Positions 21,637-32,639 of a DNA stretch of 64,000 nt are shown here, piece after piece (positions within the stretch are counted from its first letter, which is position 1; every line of letters starts with the position of its first letter). The DNA comes from Branchiostoma floridae (lineage: Eukaryota > Chordata > Leptocardii > Amphioxiformes > Branchiostomatidae). The DNA lies in assembly GCF_000003815.2 (NCBI RefSeq), contig NC_049986.1:5270030-5334029 (forward strand), read 5' to 3'. A program made the translations under genes and the position numbers. The notes below the pieces were generated by a model. That model was not told where the DNA came from and did not search any database. It was given only the letters and a program-made list of their open reading frames with translations.

Positions 21637-22555
21637 GGGATACAAACTTGGACACGTTTGGGATAATCTTCTCGTCGTAAAAGCGCCACCTACATCGGCT
21701 ACATATAGCGACGAGAAGCAGAACTCCAGTCAGAAGCTCTGAGGAAGGTGTCTGATAGACACCGAAACGTAAGCAAAGTAAGTGTAATTTTGGTTGTGTA
21801 TAAGAACTCCTATATATCCTATATTCTACCAACCTGATGAAATTATTTTCGGAAGTAAGACAAGCATGTGGACAGACAACGGTCAAGAAAATTCGCGACT
21901 TGGAGTCCCAAGCGAAGAAATTAGCGCAACATCGCAACCATTTAGTGTACAATCTCCGGTGTACGGACGAGAGCATTACCCCTCCCAGCCTTCGCCTGAA
22001 GACTGGCATACGCACCAGTAACGCTAAGGACATCATTAAAAGGGCAGAGAAGGCTTTAGTGCAGGAAAGAATCCGAGTAGTTAACAACAAAATATCGAAC
22101 ATTAAGGAGAAAAAGCAACAGATTTTGGATGAGTTACAAGCGGAACTTCCAGAAAATCTACAGGACGCCGTACGGTTGCATGTAATCACATCCGGGGAAC
22201 GAGAGTTCCAAGTGACGCGGAGCCGCCATCTTGGAAAGTTTGAGCGCCTACAACAAGCCAGCTCACAACAACAACAGGACTCCAACATCGACTTATCCGG
22301 TACACAGTTGGAAAAATGGGTGGTCAACGCCTCTGGGAAGACGCTGAGCGACAGGCAGACGAAGGTGCTGCAGAAAGGACTGAACTTCGCGGTGACACCC
22401 GACAAGCTCCCCGTAGAAGACTTCGTGGTGGCCACGGAAAGTGCGTGTGCGGGCTTGTCACTGAGCAGCGCGGAGCAGCTAAGGTCTGAAGTGGCGGGCA
22501 TCCTCAAAACAGCAAAACCCCCGAAACACAACATCACCAAGCAAGAAAGAGACGC
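21637..22555 (+). mobile_element. Penelope-like element, 5' repeat and N-terminal frame
   Basis: 21637-21665 repeats the 3' end of the element (26907-26935; GATACAAACTTGGACACGTT). From 21837 a frame runs MKLFSEVRQACGQTTVKKIR through a charged, likely coiled region to KWVVNASGKTLSDRQTKVLQ, KGLNFAVTPDKLP and KPPKHNITKQERDA, the N-terminal region of Penelope-type reverse transcriptases. The frame stops where a foreign element begins at 22556 and resumes in frame at 25199. Confidence 0.9.
21739..21770 (+). ncRNA. Hammerhead-like hairpin in Penelope-like 5' repeat (tentative)
   Basis: CTGAGGA, stem aggtgtc/gacacc with loop TGATA, then GAAACGT. Core order matches CUGANGA-stem II-GAAA. Penelope-like terminal repeats are known to carry hammerhead motifs. 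Stems I and III are not clear by eye. Confidence 0.4.
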
Positions 22556-25193
22556 ACGGTGGTCACGTTGCTAGGGTATTATCCGCGTTGCCAGGCAAGA
22601 GTGCTCCGCCCACAAGCTGGCCCGCGCGAGCCGTGGCGGTGTGAAAAAAACAACACAAATTTCATCCAACATAACGCACGATATGATTATCACATCAGGA
22701 AAAAAATATATGCACACGAAAATTACATTAGTTCGCCTTAAAAATATCTCAATTATTTGGGATGACCATTTGCAAAACGCTTCAAATCGCCCGCTGTTCC
22801 ATGTGCGTTTTGGAGATCGTTTTGGGTCACTGAACTTTGAACTTTGAATTTAATGCTCTATTTTACGCACCAGGCAAAGCTTTGACCTATGCTTTAGACT
22901 TTAGGACCTCTAAGAATATTTCACCTTATGCAGTTTTAAGTGTCTACGACATTTTAGCTAATTTTGTCACATTTTCACTACATTTTGTCCCATAGTTCCA
23001 CAGCGATGGAAGAGAATCGATTGATTTTTCTCCAAGATGGCGGCGAAAGTTTTTTCTTCACGATGGAGTTTTTTTGGTCAGCTTAAGTGTTAACTACCGG
23101 GAGATATGGCTCAAAATACGAATTGTACGTTTTGTTCAGATTTTCACGTGGAAGAATGGCTATGCTCTTGACTTATAATTAGGTTGTCGGCGAACATCAG
23201 AGCGGTTTGTTCTTGCCTCCGTACGTTCTTACAAAAACAACTTACCTGGGACGGCAGTGATATGGAAATGAGCTGGCGTGGCCCCATTGTTGTCGTCCCG
23301 GGCGCGAAATTTGAGAGAGAATTGGCTGTAGCAAATTATTTGTACAGTTTGTTGTGTCTGCAAGAAGCTACCATCAATTCTACAAGATCTTTAGTGCACT
23401 TTCGCAGCTGCACTTTCTCCCATAGTTAAGATTATCTTAGAAATTTTGAACGAGGTCCCAAATAGTAAAAATAAAATGGCGTCTTTTCGACTTTTGTAAA
23501 CAAAAGAAAAAACCGGTTTCATCCGGTTCCGCTGTCAGGTAACAACACTACATATCTGACCCCTACTTCACAAAAGTTTGATCTACTACTGTGCTTCTTT
23601 GATAGTTAAGTCTAAATCTTTTTCTTTGTAGTAACAAGGAGCTTTTCCTTGGTAGTAATGAACCGTTTTCATTTTTCTACCAAGGGCGCCAAAAGTTGAG
23701 TTTTTTCGTCTAGTGTATGCAAGCCGATAGCACATCAAACGCTTGGGTGTGTAATGTTACAAAGCTTAGTGAATTGCGAACTGCAGATTCTGTTACAAAA
23801 TTCACGGGAATATAAAATTGTTTCTACAAATAGCGGAGAACGAAGTTTTTTTCTTCATTTTTTTTAGTTATTTTGTAGAACAGGACTAGACATATGCATG
23901 CCGGTTCGTGAATCTTGATTTGAAGACGCACTTTGTCGTGAGGTCAGTGTGCATTGCGTTCTCCGTGTGCGGTAAGCTTCCGTGCAAATGTTCAAAATGT
24001 GAATTTCACTTCACCAAGAAATTAAACTGGTGTTCTGCCGTTCAATTGTGCGTGTGTATGTCTGTGTGTGCGTGTGGAGTGAGAGAGAGAGGGAGAGAAT
24101 ATTAGACTTCCGTAGGAAAGGCCGGGTTGTGTTTATATTACGGGCGGGCGGGCTCTACGCCGCCCCCGCTGAATCTTGCAGCTGCGCCCGGCAATGGCGC
24201 TCACGGTAAGTTGGGTGAATTTTCATGGTGTTGCGGTTGCTATGCTTTCGTCCGCGTTACCATGCGTTTTATTACTACTTCAAATCCATTCTATATTATA
24301 AGGTATAATTTAAACAAAGAAAATTGCGGGGCAAAGGACGCCAGTTTGAAGTTTACCATGTGATGTAATGCCCAGCGTATTACCGATATCGATACATTCG
24401 CCACGTCAAGCACTGGTATGGACCTAGTTCATTTACAGAATGACGAGAATATAAGGGGTTTGTTATTTGAGAGAACACGTTTATCAAAAAACGTAGGTTG
24501 CAATTATTGTCTTATATTTAAATTGAGTCGTCGTGTATACAGGACAGGAACAGACACGCCGGGACTTTGGTCAAAGACGCAATATATCAAGGGGTTCGTT
24601 ACGTTTGGGTCTAAGTATACTAGTATGGTGAGCTTTCATGTTCTAGATATAGATACTCATCTTCGCCGAAAAACTACTGAATTTCTATCACTCAACTTTT
24701 TGTATGTGTGTGTGTGTGTATGTGTAAAAAAAGGCACGGATAATTTTCCGGGCTGTGTCTGTAAACGACGCCCACTGCTCCGTCCCAAGCGGTGACCCGG
24801 GAGTGACGGTAAATCCTTCGATCTTTGCTCACCTAAGGTTTAGTTTTAGCATGTTGGGTAATATATAGACAAATATATAGCTCAGAAAGAATTTAAATGG
24901 TGGTTTCAGTGCCGAGCTCCAGCGTGAGAATTACCGACAGAAAAGCTCAGGTATTGTTAACTTGGTAAGTGGAGAACAATGGGGGCGGAGAAAAGACGCG
25001 CATATCAAAGGAGCAAGTTCGCGTCAAAAAATAGCTCCACTTGGAGCGACCAAAACAAATGTAATCCCCGCCTACAACGGCGTAAACCAATCAGCTATTG
25101 TTGCCAGTAGTGAAATGGATGATTGACATTGATTTCCTCATCCATATGCATGATTTGCGAGTGAGGATTTTTGAGGGCCTTTTTGACCACCGT
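22556..25193. mobile_element. 2.6-kb DNA transposon inside the Penelope-like element
   Basis: Ends ACGGTGGTCA and TGACCACCGT are exact mirrors. GACGC is found on both sides (22551-22555 and 25194-25198). Taking it out restores the Penelope-like frame (QERDA joined to LKELRKD). No transposase is recognised inside; the interior is unusually CpG-rich in places and has a short TG run near 24700. If the mirrored ends are read as CACGGTGGTCA the flanks share ACG, so the superfamily (5-base versus 3-base duplication) stays open. Confidence 0.85.
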
Positions 25194-25198
25194 GACGC

Positions 25199-26977
25199 CC
25201 TAAAGGAACTGAGGAAGGACAAAGACTTACTCATTCTACCGGCGGATAAGGGCAAGGCAACAGTGGTCATGGACAGAACAGATTATGAGAAAAAGGTGAG
25301 TGACATGCTTGCCGACGAGAGAACTTACGAGAAATTACCGTCTGACCCAACTCCTAAGTACAAGAGGAAACTTATTAGTATTCTGAAAGGACTGAAAGCC
25401 AAGAACAAGATCGAAGAAGACCAGTACAAACACCTATACCCCACAGCAGAAAATGTTCCAAGAATGTATTGTATCCCGAAGATACATAAACCCGGAACTC
25501 TGTTCCGTCCAATAGTAGACTACACGGGATCTATTGGGTATAACGTTTCCAGAGCCCTAGCAGACGTATTAGCTCCACTAGTGGGGAATTCTGTACACCA
25601 CATTAAGAACTCTAAGCATTTAGCCGAAGAAATGTCTACTGTCTTGATAGAGCAGGACGATATGTTCTTGAATGTCACATGACGTGGTTTCCCTCTTTAC
25701 TAATACCCCTGTACCAGAAACACTGAACATTATCAAGAGAAGATTGCAAGAAGATAAGGACCTGAAGACCCGGACAAACCTCAGAGTAGATGACATCATA
25801 GTACTGCTGACCTTTATTGTCACTGCCACATACTTTACATTCCGAGGAGACATATACCAACAGAAGTTTGGCACGGCCATGGGCAGCCCTGTCTCCCCTG
25901 TGCTGGCCAATCTGTATATGGAATGGCTGGAGCAACAAGCCATTACTACAGCCCCGGTCACCTGTAGACCAAAGCTATGGAAAAGGTATGTTGACGATGT
26001 AATGGAAGTAGTGAAGAGGGGTGTCCAACAAGAACTCACAGACCACCTCAACCAGATTGATCCCACCGGTAGTATCCAGTTTACATACGAAGAGGAGAAG
26101 GAGGGTACTCTACCTTTCCTCGACACTCTACTGGTGCAAGGGGGATGGGACAGTCAAACTCCTTGTGTACAGAAAGAGCACACATACGGATCAGTACCTT
26201 AACTTTCAGTCACACCACCCGCTACACCAGAAGTTAGGGGTTATTCGTACTCTATTGGACCGATGTAATACAGTAATCACAGAAGACCAGGACAAAGTTC
26301 TAGAGACACAACATGTCGAGCGGGCCCTCACGAACTGCGGCTACCCTCAGTGGGCGTTCAACCAAGTGGAAAGACAGAGAAAGAGACCAAAGCAGAAAGA
26401 AAGGAGTAACAAGCAACAAGAAAAGTCCAAAGGTATGGTGACTATTCCATACGTCAAGGGAGTCACTGAACCACTGGAAAGGGTGTTCCGGAAACATGGG
26501 ATAACTACTGCTGTCAAACCAAAAACCACACTGAGGAGCCTGCTGGTACATCCCAAGGACAAGCAGGAGGACCAAGCAAAAACTGACTGTGTCTACAGAA
26601 TACCATGCAAGAGCTGCAACCAAGTGTACATCGGCGAAACTGGAAGAACCTTTGGAACAAGACTGGAAGAACACAAAAAGGAAGCTGTCAATGTAGACTC
26701 CACAAGATACACCAGGTCCCAGAGGAAACAGGCACAAAAGAAAGAGAGGAAATCTGCAGTAACGGACCATATTGCCAGGAACAACTGCGTCATTGATTGG
26801 GAGGGGTCCAGAGTCATAGACAAGGAAGATAACAGACGACTCAGGTGGATTAAAGAGGCGGTATGGATAAGAAAGTCAACCCCAGTGATGAATCGGGACG
26901 AGGGGGGATACAAACTTGGACACGTTTGGGATAATCAAAACAGTGTCATGAATCATAACACTTATGTACACATGTAG
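25199..26977 (+). pseudogene. Penelope-like reverse transcriptase and GIY-YIG endonuclease, broken
   Basis: In order: LKELRKDKDLLILPADKGKA and YCIPKIHKPGTLFRPIVDYT (RT fingers), MSHDVVSLFTNTPV (RT A motif), GTAMGSPVSPVLANLYME (B motif), KRYVDDVMEV (catalytic YVDD at about 25987), then CVYRIPCKSCNQVYIGETGR (GIY-YIG nuclease at about 26589). The frame shifts near 25675 and again near 26150, so the protein is broken even apart from the 2.6-kb insertion. This is an endonuclease-bearing Penelope-like retroelement; stop at 26975. Confidence 0.93.
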
Positions 26978-27030
26978 ATGTAGTTCGTATGGCTCTACCT
27001 TTAAAGTGCATACAAAATGTATCTTGCTAT

Positions 27031-27909
27031 TAACATGCATTGGCATAATACCGGCCGTAAGACTTATACCGGCCGATCAAAAATAATGGAATTTAAAGAG
27101 ATCTACACATGCAACAATAGTTATTTCTGAGGTATGCACACTTCAGACATCTAGGTGTCCAATACATCATTTACAAAGCATCGATTACAATGCATTCGAA
27201 GACAACAAGGCCAAAAGTTTTCAGTATCTTTTTCGGGACAGGCAGCTCGTCGTGGGACGAACACACCGTCACATTCATTGCCAGATTTGTAGATCATAAT
27301 TACACATGCTCACGGCACAAGACGAACATGATTCAACAGCAATCTTGAATTTCTGTTGGTGACCTACAACTCATGTAAAAGTGTGAAGAACCGTTGCATA
27401 ATAGCCCGGATCTACGACTGAATGGGCAAAATTGAACGTACGCAGCCATTTTCCCGCCATTTTTATATCTACGCTAGCAGTAAAGTCTTGCGTCACAGCG
27501 GTTGTGAGGGACAAAAGTTAAATGACAGTATACGTCCGTTTTCTCATGACATTTTGTATGCTCATGCAGGTTTATGTTTTATGCATTTACTAACAGAAAA
27601 GGAAGGAACATGGAGGATGTATAAACTTTAAGGTACATAGCGACAGTTAATTGTGCCGTGTTTCTTCTGGCCGGTATTTTGTACCCCCTCCCAACCACGC
27701 GCCCGTTCGCCGTGTAATTCCGCGGCGTGTTACAATTACAATATTACGCTTTTAGCAGGACAAGAGTGGAGAAAAGTTACACAGAAGAAGTGGCAAGGGT
27801 AAGCTATAACAGCAACATGTAACTGGAGAAAATGATGCGACAATTTGTCAAATCAGTATGGCTAGAGAAATCGTCGTAAACGTGTCGGTATTATGATAAT
27901 AGATGTTAC
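27031..27909 (+). mobile_element. Inverted-repeat DNA element, family 1, copy 2
   Basis: Ends TAACATGCATTGGCATAA and GATGTTAC, body as in 33877-34767. Its left end lies just past the Penelope-like element; its right end is about 90 bases from the donor of exon 8. Confidence 0.85.
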
Positions 27910-27999
27910 TTCAAGTTCAAGCCAGCCAGTGATCACAAGAATGACATGCTGACTTCCATTTTTTACATCCACACTAAGAACTTAGTGAATAAAACCAAC

Positions 28000-28144
28000 C
28001 TGAAGTATAGATCTGAGCCAAGCCTTTTCCCATCTTTACTCCACTGTACAGTAAAAGGCACAACACTTTGCACACTGCACACCACCGTTGCTGTCTGCTC
28101 GTAGTAGCCAGGTTGTCTTTCTACCATACTGACCACTGGTTCAG
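28000..28144 (-). CDS. HMCN1-like: Hemicentin exon 8: first half of Ig domain 1
   Basis: Reads AEPVVSMVERQPGYYEQTAT then VVCSVQSVVPFTVQWSKDGK. It has the B-strand Cys and C-strand Trp of an Ig domain, and PGYY matches vertebrate hemicentin Ig1. Phase 1 in, phase 2 out; acceptor cttgtag, donor gttggt. The second half of this Ig domain, with the DxGxYxC cysteine, is not found in the sequence that follows. Confidence 0.92.
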
Positions 28145-28169
28145 CTACAAGAATGGGTATTTGGATTAT

Positions 28170-28202
28170 GTTAACAACATTTGTACATGTACATGTACAT
28201 GT
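28170..28202. repeat. Short TGTACA-type repeat
   Basis: TGTACATGTACATGTACATG, self-complementary, inside intron 7. Confidence 0.8.
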
Positions 28203-28517
28203 GTTGTGCAATGCATTAAAATGGTAATAATCCAATAGAAAAATGTGCAAGCAGTGCCAAATGAGAAATATCCAATACTATTTCAAGCAAACTAAAGGTC
28301 TGTAACTTTTCTTTTACCCAATGCAAGTAGGCATTTTTAACAGACCTGACATTGTTGGCAGATCTGTGCTAGGATAGCCTAGTATTATCATCCAGTTTCT
28401 CCTTTTAGTGCTCAACCTGAAGGGTATGAGTCTGAAAACTTCACAAAGAAATTGCCCCAACTAGTCTACAGACAAACAGGTTACGAGACCTCATACTTAA
28501 AAGGAAATATAAATTCA

Positions 28518-28723
28518 TCGTTAGTTCATCATTATCCGCAGGGTAACCTATATCAGTTGGTTTTCAGGACAGAGGTAGGGATATCAAGCCGATGGACAAT
28601 GATTTCAAATTGCAATATTGTCGAAATACTGCAGATTGTAACCACTGTCTGTCGACTTGATACCCATAAATACTAAAAACAATGGATAAAGGTTACCCGC
28701 AGATAAAGGTGAACTACCATTAG
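28518..28723. mobile_element. Fold-back element, family 2, copy 3
   Basis: Ends CGTTAGTTCATCATTATCCG and AGATAAAGGTGAACTACC mirror each other, with the same inner GTCGACTTGATA word as the other copies. In the intron between exons 7 and 8. Confidence 0.8.
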
Positions 28724-29275
28724 AACTTTTTTCTTAATGTTATCAAAATTTTGTACACATTTGTATAATCCAAGTATGGCGATGTTCATATTTAGCTAAC
28801 TTACACATGCCACAAGAATAAAATTCTAGTCACCTCTTTCTTAAAAATCATGCAATTTTTGCACCAAATATGCAAATGAGGACCTCATTTACATAATTAG
28901 TATCCGTTGATTTTATAATTGGCCATAATTAGATGTAAGTAGGTAAAGTCCTATCATGAAAACACTGGGATCATAGAACTCCCCCATATACAAATTAAGT
29001 CCTAATTTGCATAATTTGCTAATAGGGCCCAAAATCAACCTTCACCATCACCAGACATAAACCTATCAAAAACCATCACAAACCATTAAACGCTTCTTAA
29101 GCTTTAACCAAAGACACCGTTCAGACCAAAACAATGCTACCATCTTCTTGGAATAATGGTAAAGTCATGATATTGTACATGTCTATGTACAATGATAAAA
29201 GAAGAAGATCCTTTGGCTACCAACATACAAAATGTAAGCTTTATCAGCAGAGACAGAAGTATCTTCATTACCTAC

Positions 29276-29539
29276 CTGGTATCTCTGCATTGAGGGCTGA
29301 AGGAGTGATTCGCTGGAATATGAAGTTGTCCACGTCAACTCCGGAGACACGAAGGTAGAAGAATCCTTCCGGGGGTAGGATCCCACTGACATTATACAGA
29401 GAGCTGTATGGCTGCTCCGGGTCAGGAAATACAGGCACCTCTATCAAGGACAGCCCTTGTAAGTTGATAAGTTCAAGTTTGTTGATAACACCAGGTGGTA
29501 TCAAGCCTGTTGCATTTAGAACAACATATGTTGGAATAC
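29276..29539 (-). CDS. HMCN1-like: Hemicentin exon 7: end of galactose-binding-like region
   Basis: Begins IPTYVVLNATGLIPPGVINK and ends near FIFQRITPSALNAEIPG. Landmarks PxGFFYLRVSGVDxDxFIFQR match hemicentin just before the first Ig domain. Two NxT/NxS sequons (NATG, NVSG) are possible glycosylation sites. Phase 1 at both ends, acceptor ccactgcag, donor gtaggt. Confidence 0.94.
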
Positions 29540-29736
29540 CTGCAGTGGAAAGAGATGAAATGTTAAGTTTGTCATACGTTGACAATCAATTTAACTTTAA
29601 GAAAAAAGTAATTGGCTGTTTCAAGTTTCGACAGATTTTCTTTTTAATTCTCAATTTTCAAGGATTTCATCATTAGCTGACTTGCTACAACTGCAATTAT
29701 TTCAACTTGGATACCAAGCATCACACAAATACTTAC

Positions 29737-29961
29737 CCAGGACAGGTCTTGGTGAAGTTGCTGTCATGTTCCTTGTTGGCTTTCTTGAGAAGCCATGAGT
29801 GAAGTCCAGTGGACTCAGGCCAGTGACCCTTAGTGTATGGAGCCCTGTGCTGCTGGCCTTTAATGTCCATGGGCCAGGCATGGGGGCCTTTACATTCACT
29901 ACCAATACAGACTCAAGTTGCAACAGGGTAGTCAATCCATTGCCTTCAGATAAGACTAAAC
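29737..29961 (-). CDS. HMCN1-like: Hemicentin exon 6: galactose-binding-like region
   Basis: Contains VLVVNVKAPMPGPWTLKASS, TGLHTLRVTGLSPLDFTHGF and SRKPTRNMTATSPRPVLG. The vertebrate counterpart has the same PGPW/PGMWT, HxxRxTGLSxxDF and GFSRKPT landmarks. Phase 1 at both ends, acceptor tttatccag, donor gtaagt. Confidence 0.94.
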
Positions 29962-30403
29962 CTGGATAAAAAGTAAGTTGAGTGAGTGTATGCATAAGTG
30001 CATGCGTGCCATTCTTAATGCTCAAATTTCGCAAAAACTGGTTACTGTACACAAAACCATGTTTCATCCAGACAACAGCTCTGATGAGTGTTAGCTTGGT
30101 TCCTTCACCATTTTATTCAACATTTCTCTATGACAGCAAAATCAAACAGTATGCTGTTTCTTTGTCAAATAAATGAGGTAAATGGGAGAGAAGACCCTCA
30201 ATTTCAAAAAATCAGTATGGCCCATGGATCCATACATGTACTATAGTATATGTTTAGGCCTGGTCTGCCATAGATATTACTCACTGTCAGTGAGTCTTAC
30301 TGACAGAATGAATGAATAAGTGGTACTAAACAAACTAGTCTAAGAGTTCCTCAACAATGTCAAAGGTACGATGTGTAGTGTGGTATTGAGAAACGTGGTC
30401 TAC

Positions 30404-30575
30404 CTGTGGGGTCCCTGACTGTGATTGATGGGTTCTGACCACTCACTGAGACAGTGATTTCTCTCAACTGGTTGTCAACTGGTATAACCAGCTCATGTAC
30501 CCCTGCCTGGTTGTGGTCCTGAGCCACCAAGTTGACTTTGCGGGCTTGCAGAGATACACGTACAAAGTTTAACAC
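30404..30575 (-). CDS. HMCN1-like: Hemicentin exon 5: linker and start of galactose-binding-like region
   Basis: Starts VLNFVRVSLQARKVNLVAQD and contains REITVSVSGQNPSITVRDPT. The equivalent vertebrate segment leads from vWA into a beta-sandwich region that some databases call galactose-binding-like. Phase 0 in, phase 1 out; acceptor accacacag, donor gtagac. Confidence 0.92.
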
Positions 30576-30984
30576 CTGTGTGGTATAACAACACTGTTAA
30601 GCAAGACGTCATTTGCAGTATATATGATGGTTGATATGATATTGAAAAAAATAACCTCATACATTGCACCTCTAAGTAGTAAAATCATTGCTTTACTTTA
30701 ATTTGCATTAAAGTAAATAGATGAGCAAAAAATCCATTCATAACAACATTTAGGTTCTCCTCTTCAGAAATAACCTAACTCATACGATAGAGAATAACAA
30801 AAGTACATGATACAAATGTAATGCACCAAATTCAATACCATGCATACATGTAGGTAACACTTAATACTATATTCTAATCATCTATATAGGTATTTTTGAA
30901 AGTACATTTGTATTGTTACACTACAATATCAATAAAAATGACACTACTAAGTGAGGAGTTTGAACGATCAAAGGGAAAAATCAC

Positions 30985-31107
30985 CTGGTTGACGTCTTTT
31001 TTCTCCAGATGGAACACCTGTCCAGAACTTGTGGCAGCAATGTCTTCGAAGGCACGATAGCCAGGGTGTGTGCGGTTCCCACAGTCTCCAGTCAAGACAA
31101 ACACTAC
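30985..31107 (-). CDS. HMCN1-like: Hemicentin exon 4: end of vWA domain
   Basis: Reads [20 protein letters not shown] then [21 protein letters not shown]. This matches the last strand and helix of the hemicentin vWA domain (FVLTGDC ... TSSGQVFHL). It has 41 codons, phase 0 at both ends, acceptor tttag and donor gtgatt. Confidence 0.95.
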
Positions 31108-31459
31108 CTAAAGATTATGATGAGAGCTACATGTAGCTACTCTTGGAAGATAGCTGAACCACATAAAATACATGGATGGCACTTTTACGAAATGTTGTAG
31201 TCATCAGTCAATAGGAAACAAGGTAACACTGTACAAGTATTACTTGGCTCTGTAAGGATTGTGAGAACTCAATTTTGCATTTCATCTCTCAATGTGTGCA
31301 CATGACCTTAAATAAACAATATCTGGAATGTTTACTTTATCCAATATGGCTCATTGGCACAACCACAAACCACATGACTGTAAACAAAGTGTCACATCTT
31401 AATAAAGATAGAAATCACCTTCTGCTACTAGTAGTACTAAAAAAATCATGTATTCTCAC

Positions 31460-31576
31460 CTGACTCTGCTTTTCTTGAATAAGTCTAAGTGCTTCTGGCT
31501 TCAAGTAGTAGTCCTTGGATCTTGCGTCAGTGAAGACATAGATGAAGGAGGATGGCAAGCTGATCTCTAGAGCTTT
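31460..31576 (-). CDS. HMCN1-like: Hemicentin exon 3: vWA domain, VFTDARSKD segment
   Basis: Reads [20 protein letters not shown] then [23 protein letters not shown] carries the third metal-site aspartate of vWA domains, and FTDARSKDY is a hemicentin signature. The exon has 39 codons, phase 0 at both ends, with acceptor tctctaag and donor gtgaga. It follows exon 2 directly in frame. Confidence 0.95.
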
Positions 31577-32639
31577 CTTAGAGATAAGAAAATGTAACGT
31601 TAAGTCAGTGTAAAATGAACCAGATGTGCTATTTTGTCTGTGTATCATGTTCTGGCACAAGCATTTCATACACTGTATGACCACAGAGTCACAATACGTC
31701 TCTTTCAAGAATAGGTTTTTCACTGTCCACATTACATGTAGAGTGAGAGTATTGGTAAGAGCTGCATATACTATGGGTACAGTTCCATAGCAACCTCAGG
31801 TAAAAGTTAGCCATTAAGTTATTAACATGTTAGTTTGCCGCAGTTCAAGGCCTAATCTCGAGCTTTGCAAGTAAATTCTTATCACTGAATGAAAACGTGG
31901 ATTTCCACAGGGTTTCATTGTTGCAAATGATAACGAAACCTGGCGTTTTCCTCACAAGTGCACGGGTTTCCACAGCTGACTGTCCCCACATGTCCAAGCA
32001 TTGAAACTTGTGCATACAATAGCACACACCAAATGTCCGAAGTTGCCTACTGTTGCAAATGCCCCATCTTAATGATTCTTATGAATGATTATTGTTAACA
32101 ATGGAGGCTTGAGAAATGAATTCTAACCCACAATGTGTAAACTTGTAGCCCAAAATAGTATGAGCTCCTGTTTAATTAGGCCTGTACTTTTGGAAATGTT
32201 TAAAATGTTTTTGGTAACTTATACATGACATGAGACATAATTTACATGTCTCAGCAAAATGAATAGTTTATAAACACGTGCAAAAACTAAGCATAATTAC
32301 TAATGTAATATAAGACATGGTTAAGACGTCTTCGCGTATTTGATGATAAAATTGAAATAAAAATTTGTTTGAAGATATTTCAAAAGTCTTAACGCACATT
32401 TGGAGTATGGCCTACGGACGTCAATGCAGCACGCTCCATTTACATAGCCACAGTTCCATCGTAGCGATTCGTTTTAATCTCAGGCCACACCAATTTTATT
32501 TGTTGTTTCTCGGATTTCCTGACCCTATTTTTTCTGATTTGAAAAAAAACAACTTTTCAAATTGATGGCCACACCTCGTGTTGACAAAATTTCACAGCCT
32601 CAGAAAGACATCAACCGATAAGTAGACAGAGTTTTTTTT

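Noticed and set aside
21629-22540. 303-codon minus-strand frame
   Set aside because: It is the antisense shadow of the Penelope-like N-terminal frame.
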